A stretch of DNA of 64,000 nucleotides from Roseimicrobium sp. ORNL1. Its GTDB lineage: Bacteria > Verrucomicrobiota > Verrucomicrobiia > Verrucomicrobiales > Verrucomicrobiaceae. Location of the stretch: NCBI RefSeq assembly GCF_011044495.1, contig NZ_CP049143.1:3782001-3846000 (forward strand), read 5' to 3'. A program made the position numbers and the translations under genes. Of the stretch, positions 44,092 to 52,271 are shown piece by piece. The first letter of the stretch is position 1, and each line of letters opens with the position of its first letter. The notes beneath the pieces were generated by a model. It had not been told where the DNA came from, searched no databases, and saw nothing but the letters and a program-made list of their open reading frames with translations.

Positions 44092-44625
44092 ATGAAGCCC
44101 CTATCCAGTCTCCTCCTCGCCCTCGGCCTTGCGCTTCCCGCGTTCGGCGGTGAAGCCTATGTCTCCAGCAAAAACACCGTCACTACGCCTCCGCCCCCCG
44201 TGGGCTGCGACTGCTTTAACCCCGGACTTTCCCTCGGCATCTTCGGCGCGGGCATCCTTCCCGACAGTGATGAGGACGACGCTCTCGGCGGCGGCGTGCT
44301 CCTCGACTATTTCTTCACGGAGCACATCGGCCTGCAGGGCAGCTATGGCATCTTTGCCACCGGCAGCGAGCACCATGAGTTCGACGCGGCCCTCGTGGTG
44401 CGCTTCCCCATTACGGATATCTGCATCGCTCCCTACATCTTGGGTGGCGCGGGTTACGCGACCAATTCGGAAGACAACTGGAACCTGTTCGTCGGCGGTG
44501 GCATTGAAGCCCGCATTCCGGACGCTGACTGCCTCGGCATCTTCGCTGATGGCGCCTATCATTGGGGTGAAGATGACTCCGGTGATTTCACGATTGTTCG
44601 CGTGGGACTCAAGTTCAAGCTGTAG
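44092..44625 (+). CDS. Outer-membrane beta-barrel-like protein
   Basis: A 177-residue protein with signal peptide MKPLSSLLLALGLALPAFGGEAY. The mature part has alternating strands of a small porin-like barrel: LSLGIFGAG, GGGVLLDYFFTEHIGLQGSYGIFATG, FDAALVVRFPI, IAPYILGGAGYATN, WNLFVGGGIEARIP and FTIVRVGLKFKL with the C-terminal hydrophobic/aromatic pattern (weak, ends in Leu). The CDCFNPG pair may form a disulfide. Probably an OmpA/OprF-type eight-stranded barrel of unknown role. A strong terminator follows. Confidence 0.8.
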   Translation: MKPLSSLLLALGLALPAFGGEAYVSSKNTVTTPPPPVGCDCFNPGLSLGIFGAGILPDSDEDDALGGGVLLDYFFTEHIGLQGSYGIFATGSEHHEFDAALVVRFPITDICIAPYILGGAGYATNSEDNWNLFVGGGIEARIPDADCLGIFADGAYHWGEDDSGDFTIVRVGLKFKL

Positions 44626-44724
44626 TCGTTCACCTGGCGAGCGAATCGCCAACGTGAACCCTTCAGGCGCTTGGGCACCCATGCGAAAAGGAGTTAGTTA
44701 GTTCAAATCAAATCATGCGTGTTT

Positions 44725-44762
44725 CCCCGTCTGTGCGTGTCGGCGCGCAGGCGGGGTTTTCT
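44725..44762 (+). terminator. Intrinsic terminator
   Basis: CCCCGTCTGTGCG and CGCGCAGGCGGGG pair with G-U matches and run into TTTTCTTTT, about 100 nt after the stop at 44625. Confidence 0.8.
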
Positions 44763-44817
44763 TTTCTGCCGCTATACCCACTTCGCAGAGAACAACAGAC
44801 CGATATGTACTGAGGGT

Positions 44818-45111
44818 GCGCCGTTTGTCAGTTCAGGTTTTCGTGTGCTCACTCCCAGAGGAGCCGATGGATAGCCTCCTTTGCTGCATGTCTTGTTCAG
44901 TCGGTCACCTTGAATGGAGGTGGCCTGAAGAATAAGAGCCCCCAGGACCTCATCACCGCTGAGGACGCCCTAACTCAAGCATTGCTTTCCCTCCGTTGAT
45001 AGCAACTTGCCACTGGTGGATTTGTGGCTGTCTGATTACTCAGAAAAGGCCTCACGCTTGAATAGGGAAATGACGCATTTTCATGCTGCTATTCGCTCTT
45101 TAGCACATTGA
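44818..45111 (+). pseudogene. Decayed gene, two frameshifts
   Basis: Three consecutive coding-like pieces in different frames: CSLPEEPMDSLLCCMSCSVGHLEWRWPEE (to 44934), then KSPQDLITAEDALTQALLSLR (to 44999), then VDSNLPLVDLWLSDYSEKASRLNREMTHFHAAIRSLAH (stop 45109-45111). Joined, they make about 90 residues of helical protein. No family is recognised. The whole interval 44763-45186 has no other gene. Confidence 0.4.
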
Positions 45112-45186
45112 TAATCGCCCGTGCAAAGCTTGAACCTTGGCAAACTGGGAAGGATCAGGGTTCGGAGGAACAGGTAATCTCACATT

Positions 45187-45363
45187 TTACTCTCCCCGTC
45201 TTGGACAGCTTGGTCCGTGCTCAAAATATCTTGGTTCTGTGAGCAAGAGCCAAGGCTTTCCTTGGTCGTCTAGCAATACCGGCTTTCCCTCCCATTCCCC
45301 CGTTCCCCCCTCAATCTCGAAGGAGGGCCCGTCGGGGTTTTTGATGTGGTAGCGATGGGGCAT
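45187..45363 (-). CDS. 58-residue hypothetical protein
   Basis: It begins MPHRYHIKNPDGPSFEIEG and continues GEWEGKPVLLDDQGKPWLLLTEPRYFEHG, then a Cys/Arg tail. It reads as a small beta-sheet protein. It starts 15 nt after the stop of HARW-family copy D, so C, D and this gene form a three-gene unit. A clear remnant of a paralogue lies near 43893-43945. No known family. Confidence 0.6.
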   Translation of the reverse strand: MPHRYHIKNPDGPSFEIEGGTGEWEGKPVLLDDQGKPWLLLTEPRYFEHGPSCPRRGE

Positions 45364-45377
45364 GCAGCGGGATCATT

Positions 45378-45557
45378 CTACTTACCGCTCAAATTCTCAA
45401 GCCGGATTCGGGCCATGATAAGATTGTCCAGGATCGCCGATTCCTTCAATGCCCAGTGCATGGAACTGTCTTTTGCGGAGCGGTGCGCTGCAAGCTGCCT
45501 TTCCAGCAATGCGATTAGCTTTCTGAGTGTGTCGGGGTCTTCCAGTGGAGATTTCAC
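45378..45557 (-). CDS. HARW-family small protein, copy D (divergent)
   Basis: A 59-residue protein with a GTG start at 45557 that overlaps the TGA of copy C (GTGA), so it is translationally coupled. Sequence VKSPLEDPDTLRKLIALLERQLAAHRSAKDSSMHW then ALKESAILDN and MARIRLENLSG. The spacing of H, S-x-HW, E, L and MA matches copies A-C although the HARW block itself is lost. All-helical, unknown function. Confidence 0.6.
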   Translation of the reverse strand: MKSPLEDPDTLRKLIALLERQLAAHRSAKDSSMHWALKESAILDNLIMARIRLENLSGK

Positions 45558-45763
45558 GGGTAGAGATCATTCCACTCTTTGGGGTAATTAGACAAGGTCT
45601 CCTTGGCCATCGCATGCCGATTGAGGAACTCGCCATGTTCTTGGAGCCAATGTACACTACCTTTGTTTTCCTTGCATTCATGCAGGGCAATGAGGTGAGC
45701 GGTGAATTTCACTTTCCATCGGGCGTGCCTGAAGTCTTGGATTCTTTCGGGAGTCGGTTCCAT
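45554..45763 (-). CDS. HARW-family small protein, copy C
   Basis: A 69-residue protein; start MEPTPERIQDFRHARWKVKFTAHLIALHE chosen to match copy B (MEPT...HARWRVRF). Later positions SVHW-x2-E-x2-EFL, AMAKETL and NYPKEWNDLYP also match copy B. Upstream extension to 45886 is unlikely. Coupled to copy D by a GTGA overlap. Together with A, B and D it defines an unnamed family. Confidence 0.7.
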   Translation of the reverse strand: MEPTPERIQDFRHARWKVKFTAHLIALHECKENKGSVHWLQEHGEFLNRHAMAKETLSNYPKEWNDLYP

Positions 45764-46224
45764 GGGGAGTGGAGAGGGGCATGCGATTCTCCTTTCGCAG
45801 TTCCTCCCCTCAGTGGATGTGCATCGATTACCCAGAATTGCAACCATTTGAACGACCACAGCAAACCACACCCCGAGGCAACGCAATGCATCATGATATG
45901 ATGATGCGTACTACTGAGGCAGCCCGCGAGAAGACGTGTGAATCTCGACCCACCTGATTTGCGATGCGAAGCGATCACCTGGTGGTTCCGCGTCGAGTCA
46001 TCTACCTTCTCACGAGGATCTTTAGGTCCGAGACGTGGCGCCGCACCGCGCGCCTCCGCACGCTCCAACAGTTCCGGGATGTTCACGTTGGCACTCCAGA
46101 TTCCTGAAAGGACTTGCTGACCGAGAATGCTATTCGGCAGGAACGCCCTTCGACTGTGGAGGAATTTCTCGATCCTGCCACGAACGAAATTTTGGTAGCC
46201 TTCAAGGCCTGCTATCCAGGACAA
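45764..46224 (-). pseudogene. Possible gene or remnant behind the winged-helix gene
   Basis: The open minus-strand frame that starts at 46224 overlaps the winged-helix stop by 23 bp and reads MSWIAGLEGYQNFVRGRIEKF, SILGQQVLSGIWSANVNIPELLERAEARGAAPRLG and STRNHQVIASHRKSGGSRF. That first 105 residues look coding. The following part (to 45709) does not, and runs into copy C. Probably a gene that has lost its 3' half. No family recognised. Confidence 0.35.
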
Positions 46225-46513
46225 AGCGAATAAGTCCGTCCACCGTGCAGTGAGATTCTACCGGATGTCGCAGTGGCAACTTCCTATTGAGCGTATAGGC
46301 GTTACGGCGGCCTTCTTTCGTGCGTTTCAGGACTCCCCCAGCCTCAAGTTCTGTAACGATTTTATGCGCGGCTCGTTCGGTAATGCCAACTGTGGCCGCA
46401 AGATCGCGCAACCGGATGTGCGGGTCTGCAGCGAGGCAAAGAAGTACATGGGCGTGGTTTGTAAAAAACGTCCATGCACCGGATTCTCGCACGGGAGGTG
46501 ACGGTTTTTTCAT
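46202..46513 (-). CDS. Winged-helix transcriptional regulator
   Basis: A 103-residue protein. TFFTNHAHVLLCLAADPHIRLRDLAATVGITERAAHKIVTELEAGGVLKRTKEGRRNAYTL is a clear winged helix of the ArsR/MarR type: helix-turn-helix at about residues 34-60 and the wing at GRRNAYTL. It is divergent from the SbtA-type transporter (start 46627), with a 113-bp gap that should hold both promoters and the operator. The regulated gene is thus likely the transporter. Confidence 0.88.
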   Translation of the reverse strand: MKKPSPPVRESGAWTFFTNHAHVLLCLAADPHIRLRDLAATVGITERAAHKIVTELEAGGVLKRTKEGRRNAYTLNRKLPLRHPVESHCTVDGLIRFVLDSRP

Positions 46514-46626
46514 GTTTGTCGTTGACGCAAAATTCTAGAACTGTAATACATGCACTCCAGTTCCGGTTTCCAAGTTCAGGTAAATAGACAATAGGTCACG
46601 CCTTTCCGCAAGGCGCACTCACTGCC

Positions 46627-47397
46627 ATGGATGTCCTTAGCCCCCTCTCATCAAGCCTACTTTCTCCCGTCATACTCGCCTTTGGACTCGGCATAGTTGC
46701 AACACTTCTAAAAAGCGACCTGAGCTTTCCTGAAGGATTACACTCTGCGCTCACTATCTATCTGCTTTTTGCCATCGGGCTTAAAGGGGGCATGAAACTG
46801 GAGGGAATGAGCCTGAGTGTAGTAGGGGCGCCTCTGCTGTGTGCCGTCCTGCTCAGCCTAGCCATTCCCGTGTGGTGCTTTTACTTGCTGAAAGCCTTAG
46901 TTGGCCTGGATGCCACGAACGCCGGAGCTCTTGCGGCTCACTACGGTTCTGTTTCTGCGGTGACCTTCGGGGCCGCGCTGGCTTTTCTGGAGAACGCGAA
47001 AGTCCTCGTAGAAGGCTACATCCCTGCACTTCTCGCAGTCATGGAAGCCCCAGCGATCCTAGTCGCGGTATTTCTTGCCATGAAGTACCGGACGACCGGC
47101 GGCACCGAGCCCGGTGGTTTCAAAGGCATGCTTCACGACCTGCTAACCGGTAAGGGTATCATCCTGCTGCTTGGAGGCCTCGTAATCGGAGTCTTGTGTG
47201 GCAAACAGGGTTTTGAACAGGTGGCCCCACTCTTTGAGGCGCCGTTCAAAGGAGTGCTCACACTATTTCTGCTGGAGGTGGGGCTCGTCACGGGACGGAA
47301 GCTACATGATCTAAGAACTGTTGGATGGAAATTGGCAGCGTTCGCCATTTTGATGCCAGTGATACATGGCCTCCTCGGGGCGCTGGTAGGCGCCTGA
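46627..47397 (+). CDS. sbtA: SbtA-family sodium/bicarbonate transporter, interrupted by in-frame TGA
   Basis: 256 codons of a hydrophobic protein with about seven membrane segments (LSPVILAFGLGIVATLLKSDLSFPEGL, YLLFAIGLKGGMKLEG, AAHYGSVSAVTFGAALAFLE). These blocks are typical of the SbtA family (Na+-dependent HCO3- import). The frame meets TGA at 47395-47397 in GALVGA-stop-CGLSVGGATVL. The next 69 codons in the same frame are the normal C-terminus (47398-47607). The full length would be about 325 residues. No SbtB-like PII gene follows. The next genes, purK and purE, use bicarbonate, giving a plausible link. Confidence 0.88.
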   Translation: MDVLSPLSSSLLSPVILAFGLGIVATLLKSDLSFPEGLHSALTIYLLFAIGLKGGMKLEGMSLSVVGAPLLCAVLLSLAIPVWCFYLLKALVGLDATNAGALAAHYGSVSAVTFGAALAFLENAKVLVEGYIPALLAVMEAPAILVAVFLAMKYRTTGGTEPGGFKGMLHDLLTGKGIILLLGGLVIGVLCGKQGFEQVAPLFEAPFKGVLTLFLLEVGLVTGRKLHDLRTVGWKLAAFAILMPVIHGLLGALVGA

Positions 47398-47607
47398 TGT
47401 GGTCTTAGCGTCGGCGGGGCGACCGTTCTCGCAACGTTGACCGCGAGCGCATCCTATATCGCGGCACCTGCAGCCGTCCGGATTGCGCTGCCAGAGGCCA
47501 ATCCGGCTTTCTACTTCACCTCGTCGCTCGCAATAACTTTCCCGTTCAACATCGTCCTAGGCATTCCGCTTTACCACAGCATGGCCAAGACTTTCATACA
47601 CTCATGA
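47398..47607 (+). pseudogene. C-terminal part of the SbtA-type transporter after the TGA
   Basis: In the same frame as 46627-47397, with no other start needed: GLSVGGATVLATLTASASYIAAPAAVRIALPEANPAFYFTSSL ... FPFNIVLGIPLY, ending at a TGA at 47605. This is the most conserved part of SbtA. Its intactness, with no frameshift or second stop, shows that the break is a single codon. Readthrough, selenocysteine-like recoding, a recent mutation or a sequence error are all possible. Confidence 0.85.
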
Positions 47608-47699
47608 ACGCACAATCCTCGCTCTGCACTTCTGCCACCATACCGGCGGGATGTATGCCCTCTGTTGACTTACATTAAAAAACTTTGACCGAATAGCCA

Positions 47700-48866
47700 A
47701 TGCAGTCTGCTAAGACAATGACCTACCCTCACTGGCCCATCACCATCGGGATACTTGGCGGAGGGCAGCTTGCCCTGATGCTTGCCCGGTCTGCTTCACA
47801 ACTGGGGATGGCTACCCTCGTCTTAGACCCCGCACCGTCATGTCCCGCCGGGGCCTCCGCCAAACATGGCCAGGGTCATTGGACGGACGCTGAAGCTCTC
47901 GCTGATTTCGCAAAGGGAGCCGACGTGATCACCGTCGAGAACGAATTTGTGGAAGCTGAGAGTCTTGCACGATTGGAACAGCTTGGACACACGGTCTTGC
48001 CATCCTCAGGAACGATGCGGCTGGTTCAGGACAAACTCGTGCAGAAGCAGACGCTTCGCGGCGCGGGCGTGCCGGTCACGGAATTTCTAGCTGTATCCAG
48101 TCAGCATGACTTGGATGAAGCCATGAGAATGTTTGGGTTTCCCATCATCTTGAAGAAGCGGACCTTGGGTTATGATGGCACGGGAAACTTTACGGTTTCT
48201 ACACCGGCTGATATTTGGTCGGGTGTGCGACGGTTGGGGGGCTTCGAGGCGGGCTTATACGCAGAGAAATGGTGCCCATTCTCCAAAGAACTGGCAGTCA
48301 TCGTAACGAGGGGCAGGCAGGGCCAAACGGTCTTATACCCAGTCACGGAGACTCGGCAGCACGAACACGTATGCAGTGATGTGCTGGTTCCTTGCCAAAT
48401 CACTCCCCAAGAAGCAGAGGCTGCGGCGCAGATGGCGCTTCGTTCGGTTGAAGCAGTGTCTGGGGTAGGGAGTTTTGGCATTGAACTATTCCAACTGCCG
48501 GACGGGAATCTGGTATTAAACGAAATGTCTCCACGGGTCCACAATTCGGGACATTACACTCTCGAAGCCTGCGACTGCTCGCAGTTTGAGAACCACATTC
48601 GCGCTGTCTGCGGGCTTCCTCTAGGGAGCACAAGACTCCGAAGTGCTGCTGCCATGGTTAATGTCTTGGCAAAATCCACGGGCACTGGCTATCCATGTGG
48701 TATGGCGGAAGCCATGGCAATTCCTGGTGCCAGCGTGCACTTCTACGGGAAGTTGCGTGCGTCGCCAGGGAGGAAAATGGGACACGTCACTGCGCTGGGA
48801 GCAAGCGCCACTTCAGCTCTTGAAACCGCGAAGCTTGCGGCCGCACAAATCAGTTTCAAAGAATAA
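47700..48866 (+). CDS. purK: N5-carboxyaminoimidazole ribonucleotide synthase
   Basis: A 388-residue ATP-grasp enzyme of normal length. It converts AIR, ATP and bicarbonate to N5-CAIR in purine synthesis. Motifs: IGILGGGQLALMLARSASQLG (N-terminal PurK signature), VITVENEFVE, FPIILKKRTLGYDGTGNF (ATP-grasp lid and lysine), GSFGIELFQL, LVLNEMSPRVHNSGHYTLEAC and the C-terminal HFYGKLRASPGRKMGHVTALG. PurE follows after 6 nt. The preceding bicarbonate transporter could supply its substrate. Confidence 0.97.
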   Translation: MQSAKTMTYPHWPITIGILGGGQLALMLARSASQLGMATLVLDPAPSCPAGASAKHGQGHWTDAEALADFAKGADVITVENEFVEAESLARLEQLGHTVLPSSGTMRLVQDKLVQKQTLRGAGVPVTEFLAVSSQHDLDEAMRMFGFPIILKKRTLGYDGTGNFTVSTPADIWSGVRRLGGFEAGLYAEKWCPFSKELAVIVTRGRQGQTVLYPVTETRQHEHVCSDVLVPCQITPQEAEAAAQMALRSVEAVSGVGSFGIELFQLPDGNLVLNEMSPRVHNSGHYTLEACDCSQFENHIRAVCGLPLGSTRLRSAAAMVNVLAKSTGTGYPCGMAEAMAIPGASVHFYGKLRASPGRKMGHVTALGASATSALETAKLAAAQISFKE

Positions 48867-48872
48867 GACTCT

Positions 48873-49373
48873 ATGAATGGTTCCAACACTCCTATTGTCG
48901 GTATTGTAATGGGCAGCGACTCTGATTGGCCCACCATGCGCACTGCTGCGGAGATTTGTCGCGATTTCGGTGTAGCATTCGAAGCACGAGTGGTGTCCGC
49001 TCACCGCACCCCTGAAGACATGGCGGAATATGCCCGTTCAGCATCTTCCCGCGGACTGGGTGTAATCATAGCAGGAGCAGGAGGCGCTGCACATCTACCC
49101 GGAATGATTGCCAGCCATACGGTTCTGCCGGTCATTGGAGTGCCTGTCGAAACCAAGAGCCTTAAAGGCGTGGATTCATTACTGTCGATTGTGCAGATGC
49201 CTGCGGGAATCCCGGTGGCTACGGTCGCCATTGGCAATGCCAAAAACGCGGGGCTGTTGGCTTTGCAAATTCTGGCACTCACCGATCCGCAGCTCAGACA
49301 GCACTTGCTGTCGTTTCGCGAGAAGATCGCATCCGAATCGCGTCAAAAAACTGCAAACCTGAAGCTTGAGTGA
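48873..49373 (+). CDS. purE: N5-CAIR mutase
   Basis: A 166-residue PurE, normal length, which moves the carboxyl group from N5-CAIR to give CAIR. Signature [14 protein letters not shown], catalytic His in [33 protein letters not shown] and [29 protein letters not shown] are all present. It starts 6 nt after purK, so the two are cotranscribed. No other purine genes are nearby. Confidence 0.97.
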   Translation: MNGSNTPIVGIVMGSDSDWPTMRTAAEICRDFGVAFEARVVSAHRTPEDMAEYARSASSRGLGVIIAGAGGAAHLPGMIASHTVLPVIGVPVETKSLKGVDSLLSIVQMPAGIPVATVAIGNAKNAGLLALQILALTDPQLRQHLLSFREKIASESRQKTANLKLE

Positions 49374-49490
49374 ATGATTTGCCGACTAGTTCCTCTTCAG
49401 GGTTCAGGATGGTGTAAAAATTCAAAGTTTCACTATCCTGGGCTGAGAATCTTACAAGAGCATGAAACCCCTCGCGATTCGCGCGGCGAG

Positions 49491-50732
49491 CTACAATTTT
49501 GACTTTTCGTTTGCCAGCAAGGCCTCGGCGAAGGCTCGACCCATCAATGCAAATGTTTTTGCGCATCCGAGGTAATGATATCCCGCGTTTGAGGCTCCTC
49601 GATTCCATAGGGCCACTTCGGCTTCAGACATGAGTTCCCCCTCGAATTTTTTCATGTATTGGCGTTTCTGCTCCTCGGTCATTGTCCCGTCGGCGTGGGA
49701 GTAATCTTTGTGCTTTGAGTCCAGCAGGCCTCGCATCTGACGGACTTTGGCATGCTTCTTATCAATCGCGTCGAGTTCCTCAGACCAGAAAGGTGCGGTT
49801 TCCACGGCAAAAACGTTACCTTTGAACTCCGGAAGTGATGCCGGTGCTGCCATCGCCTTGCGAAACTCCACCGTATCCATCTCTGCCTTCACGCCTCCCA
49901 CGCCCATCACACCGATAACGAACGGCATAGTCGGAGCATCAAGGTCACGGCGCACATCCCGGATAAAGTGCTTTAGGAGATTGCTATAGAGATCGAAGCG
50001 ACCAGGTTTGCCGCGAGCCGGATAGGTGTGTCCATCAACCATGTCATTCCAGCCTTGCAGCCAGACAAAACCGGCAATTTCGTAGCCTTGAGCCGGATCA
50101 TACGCCGGGCAGGCCCGCTTGGGGTCAGCCAGCACTTTCTTCACGTGGTCCACCATCATCCGGTAATGGTGCCCGGTATCGCGGCTCTTTTCGGCGAGCC
50201 ACAAATTCATATTCTTGGGAACGCCATGTCCTGGCGGACCATAGTACAGTTTTTTCTGGTAGTCATTGAGCTTGTACACACCCGCACTCGGCGGACGAAA
50301 ATCTGTATGCAGGCTCTTTCCTCCCCAGGCTGTCTTAATGATCAAAACCGGCTCCGTGTGCGCCGCGTCCATCGTGAGCCCGAAAGTGAACTCCGGCCCG
50401 ATTTTCCCGCCGTCCTCCTGTGGATTTCTCCTTGAACCGTAGCCAGCCGTGAGTTTGCCCACACCTTCTCCGTTGTTCTGGCCCACACCCGTGAGATACG
50501 AAATCCACGCTCCTTCACATACCGCCGGGTTCCCATCCGGGCCCCGCATCATCTTCAGCAGCGGCGCGGTTGCTGCATCATCGCCGATGTAATCAAAGGT
50601 CTCGACTTTGGCGTGCCCCTCCATATTTGACTGCCCAGCGAGGATGTACACTTTCAGCGGCTTCTTTTCCAACGCGACAGCGTCAACGCAAACGAGCGCG
50701 GAAAGCGCCATGATGATGAATGTTGGTTTCAT
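49491..50732 (-). CDS. Secreted SGNH esterase (sialate O-acetylesterase-like)
   Basis: A 413-residue exported protein with a signal peptide (MKPTFIIMALSALVCVDAVA). The DUF303/SGNH core starts LKVYILAGQSNMEGHAK (nucleophile Ser in GQSNM) and has IIKTAWGGKSL, FVWLQGWNDM and the late HYLGCAKTFALMG block with the catalytic His. Expected to remove acetyl groups from polysaccharides. Last gene of the six-gene operon, 6 nt after the C-terminal frame of the sulfatase. Confidence 0.9.
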   Translation of the reverse strand: MKPTFIIMALSALVCVDAVALEKKPLKVYILAGQSNMEGHAKVETFDYIGDDAATAPLLKMMRGPDGNPAVCEGAWISYLTGVGQNNGEGVGKLTAGYGSRRNPQEDGGKIGPEFTFGLTMDAAHTEPVLIIKTAWGGKSLHTDFRPPSAGVYKLNDYQKKLYYGPPGHGVPKNMNLWLAEKSRDTGHHYRMMVDHVKKVLADPKRACPAYDPAQGYEIAGFVWLQGWNDMVDGHTYPARGKPGRFDLYSNLLKHFIRDVRRDLDAPTMPFVIGVMGVGGVKAEMDTVEFRKAMAAPASLPEFKGNVFAVETAPFWSEELDAIDKKHAKVRQMRGLLDSKHKDYSHADGTMTEEQKRQYMKKFEGELMSEAEVALWNRGASNAGYHYLGCAKTFALMGRAFAEALLANEKSKL

Positions 50733-50738
50733 GGGTGG

Positions 50739-50906
50739 CTATGGCTTTGGTGCGCTCCGTCCGCTGGACTTGGACAGTTCGAGCACCGCTTTGAGTTCCC
50801 TGGCAATGTCCGGTCGAGTGTCGAAGAGATTGTTCGTTTCGCCGAGATCTGCGGCGAGAATGTACAGTGCAGCAGGCGCATGGTCGGGCCTGTAGTAGGG
50901 CTTGAG
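50739..50906 (-). pseudogene. C-terminal part of the sulfatase after the in-frame TAG
   Basis: It continues the sulfatase in the same frame: LKPYYRPDHAPAALYILAADLGETNNLFDTRPDIARELKAVLELSKSS, the usual C-terminal DLGE-N-L pattern of sulfatases, to a TAG at 50739. No frameshift or further stop is found. The gap to the esterase gene is 6 nt, as expected for an intact operon. Confidence 0.85.
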
Positions 50907-52271
50907 CTAAGGGGAGGCGTCGTATCGATTTCCGCCCGAGCCGTTGTGATCCATCAACTTCCAATCGCCGCGTCTGATGGAAAGCGTGCGCGCCCCGCCA
51001 GCGGCTTGCTGAATTAGAAAGGGGCGGATTTGGCCTTCTGCTGTCCCCAACCAGGCAGGCAGCATGTTGAAACTGTCTTCCGCGGCCTGGTTCGGAAGGT
51101 CGGCGCCGACTACGGAGGCAACGGTCGCCATCACATCGGTGAGACCGGTAAGCTGCGAGCTCGTCGAACCAGGCTTCACCTTGCCGGGCCAGCGAACGAT
51201 AAAAGGGACGCGGTGCCCTCCTTCCCAAGCGTCGCGCTTCATGCCGCGCCAGGGTCGCGCGCCATCATGACCGTGGTCAGAGCGCATATGGACCACGCTA
51301 GTGACTTCCGGGCCATTGTCGCTGGTTAAAATGACTACAGTATCCTCCGCAATCCGAAGTCTTTCGAGAGTGGCAAGCAACTCTCCCACAATCCAATCGA
51401 GTTCATAGATGAAGTCGCCATGCGGTCCTGCTTTGGTTGCGCCTTTAAACTGCGGAGCAGGAAACGAAGGAAGATGCACGGCTTGCGTGGAATGAAAGAG
51501 GAAGAACGGCTTGCCAGGTGACTGGCTGACATGCTTCTCAAGGAACTCGCGACTCCTTCTTAGAAAAACGATGTCCACTTCCTCCATCGGAAAATCTGGA
51601 GCAATGAAGCCGGGGCGGCAGTCGTTGGCGTAGGCATGCTTCGGCAAAGACCCTTTGTCGACGAGCCTCGTCGGTGGCACGGGCACCCGGTCATTTTCGA
51701 TGAAGGCATAGAGCCAATCTGTGGTGGGACAGCAAGCTGTGCCGAAAAAGAAATCGAACCCGTGATCCGCGGGCCCTCCCTGGATGCGGCGCGAGAAGTC
51801 GACGCGTCTCACTGCATCGAGACCACCGGCGTTCACCGGATGTCCCTCGTTATCAAAGAAGGTGAGGCCGACGTGCCACTTGCCTATGCAAGCTGTGCTG
51901 TAGCCTTTGGAGCGCAACATGCCGGGCAGCGTGAGCCTTCCCGTGGCAATGAGCGACGGTCCGCCGACACCGGTGAAAACCGTGCCTCCATTTGGCACAC
52001 GAAACGCCATCTGCCCCGTCATCAAGCTGTATCGAGTGGGCGTGCATACCGTGGCCGGACTGTGCGCGTCCGTGAATCGCATCCCTTCGCTCGCGAGCCG
52101 ATCGATGTGAGGCGTGGCCACCTTCGACTGGTCGTTGTAGCAGCGGAGGTCACCGTAACCGAGGTCGTCCGCCAGGATCAGGAGAACGTTAGGAGCGGCC
52201 ACGGGACCAGCGCCACAAGCCAGTACACGCGATGCAAGTACGAGAAGCACCATCAAAAATCTCGCTCTCAT
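50907..52271 (-). CDS. Secreted sulfatase, interrupted by in-frame TAG
   Basis: 454 codons: a signal peptide (about 25 residues), then [18 protein letters not shown] with the metal Asp pair, and the formylglycine signature [14 protein letters not shown] (Cys at 76). Later blocks [26 protein letters not shown] and [12 protein letters not shown] are typical of arylsulfatases. The frame ends at TAG 50907-50909 just after NRYDASP, and the C-terminal 55 codons follow in the same frame (full length about 510). The catalytic core lies before the stop. Expected reaction: hydrolysis of polysaccharide sulfate esters in the periplasm. The stop could be a real mutation or a sequence error. Confidence 0.93.
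   Translation of the reverse strand: MRARFLMVLLVLASRVLACGAGPVAAPNVLLILADDLGYGDLRCYNDQSKVATPHIDRLASEGMRFTDAHSPATVCTPTRYSLMTGQMAFRVPNGGTVFTGVGGPSLIATGRLTLPGMLRSKGYSTACIGKWHVGLTFFDNEGHPVNAGGLDAVRRVDFSRRIQGGPADHGFDFFFGTACCPTTDWLYAFIENDRVPVPPTRLVDKGSLPKHAYANDCRPGFIAPDFPMEEVDIVFLRRSREFLEKHVSQSPGKPFFLFHSTQAVHLPSFPAPQFKGATKAGPHGDFIYELDWIVGELLATLERLRIAEDTVVILTSDNGPEVTSVVHMRSDHGHDGARPWRGMKRDAWEGGHRVPFIVRWPGKVKPGSTSSQLTGLTDVMATVASVVGADLPNQAAEDSFNMLPAWLGTAEGQIRPFLIQQAAGGARTLSIRRGDWKLMDHNGSGGNRYDASP

Noticed and set aside
49294-49490. Minus-strand frame reading ARRANREGFHALVRF ... SETLNFYTILNPEEEL
   Set aside because: Partly coding-like but overlaps purE and the esterase end, lacks a start codon in the free interval, and matches no known family.
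50683-51228. 181-codon minus-strand frame across the sulfatase TAG
   Set aside because: Different frame, Arg/Ser/His-rich shadow. The sulfatase frame itself continues past the TAG with clear homology.
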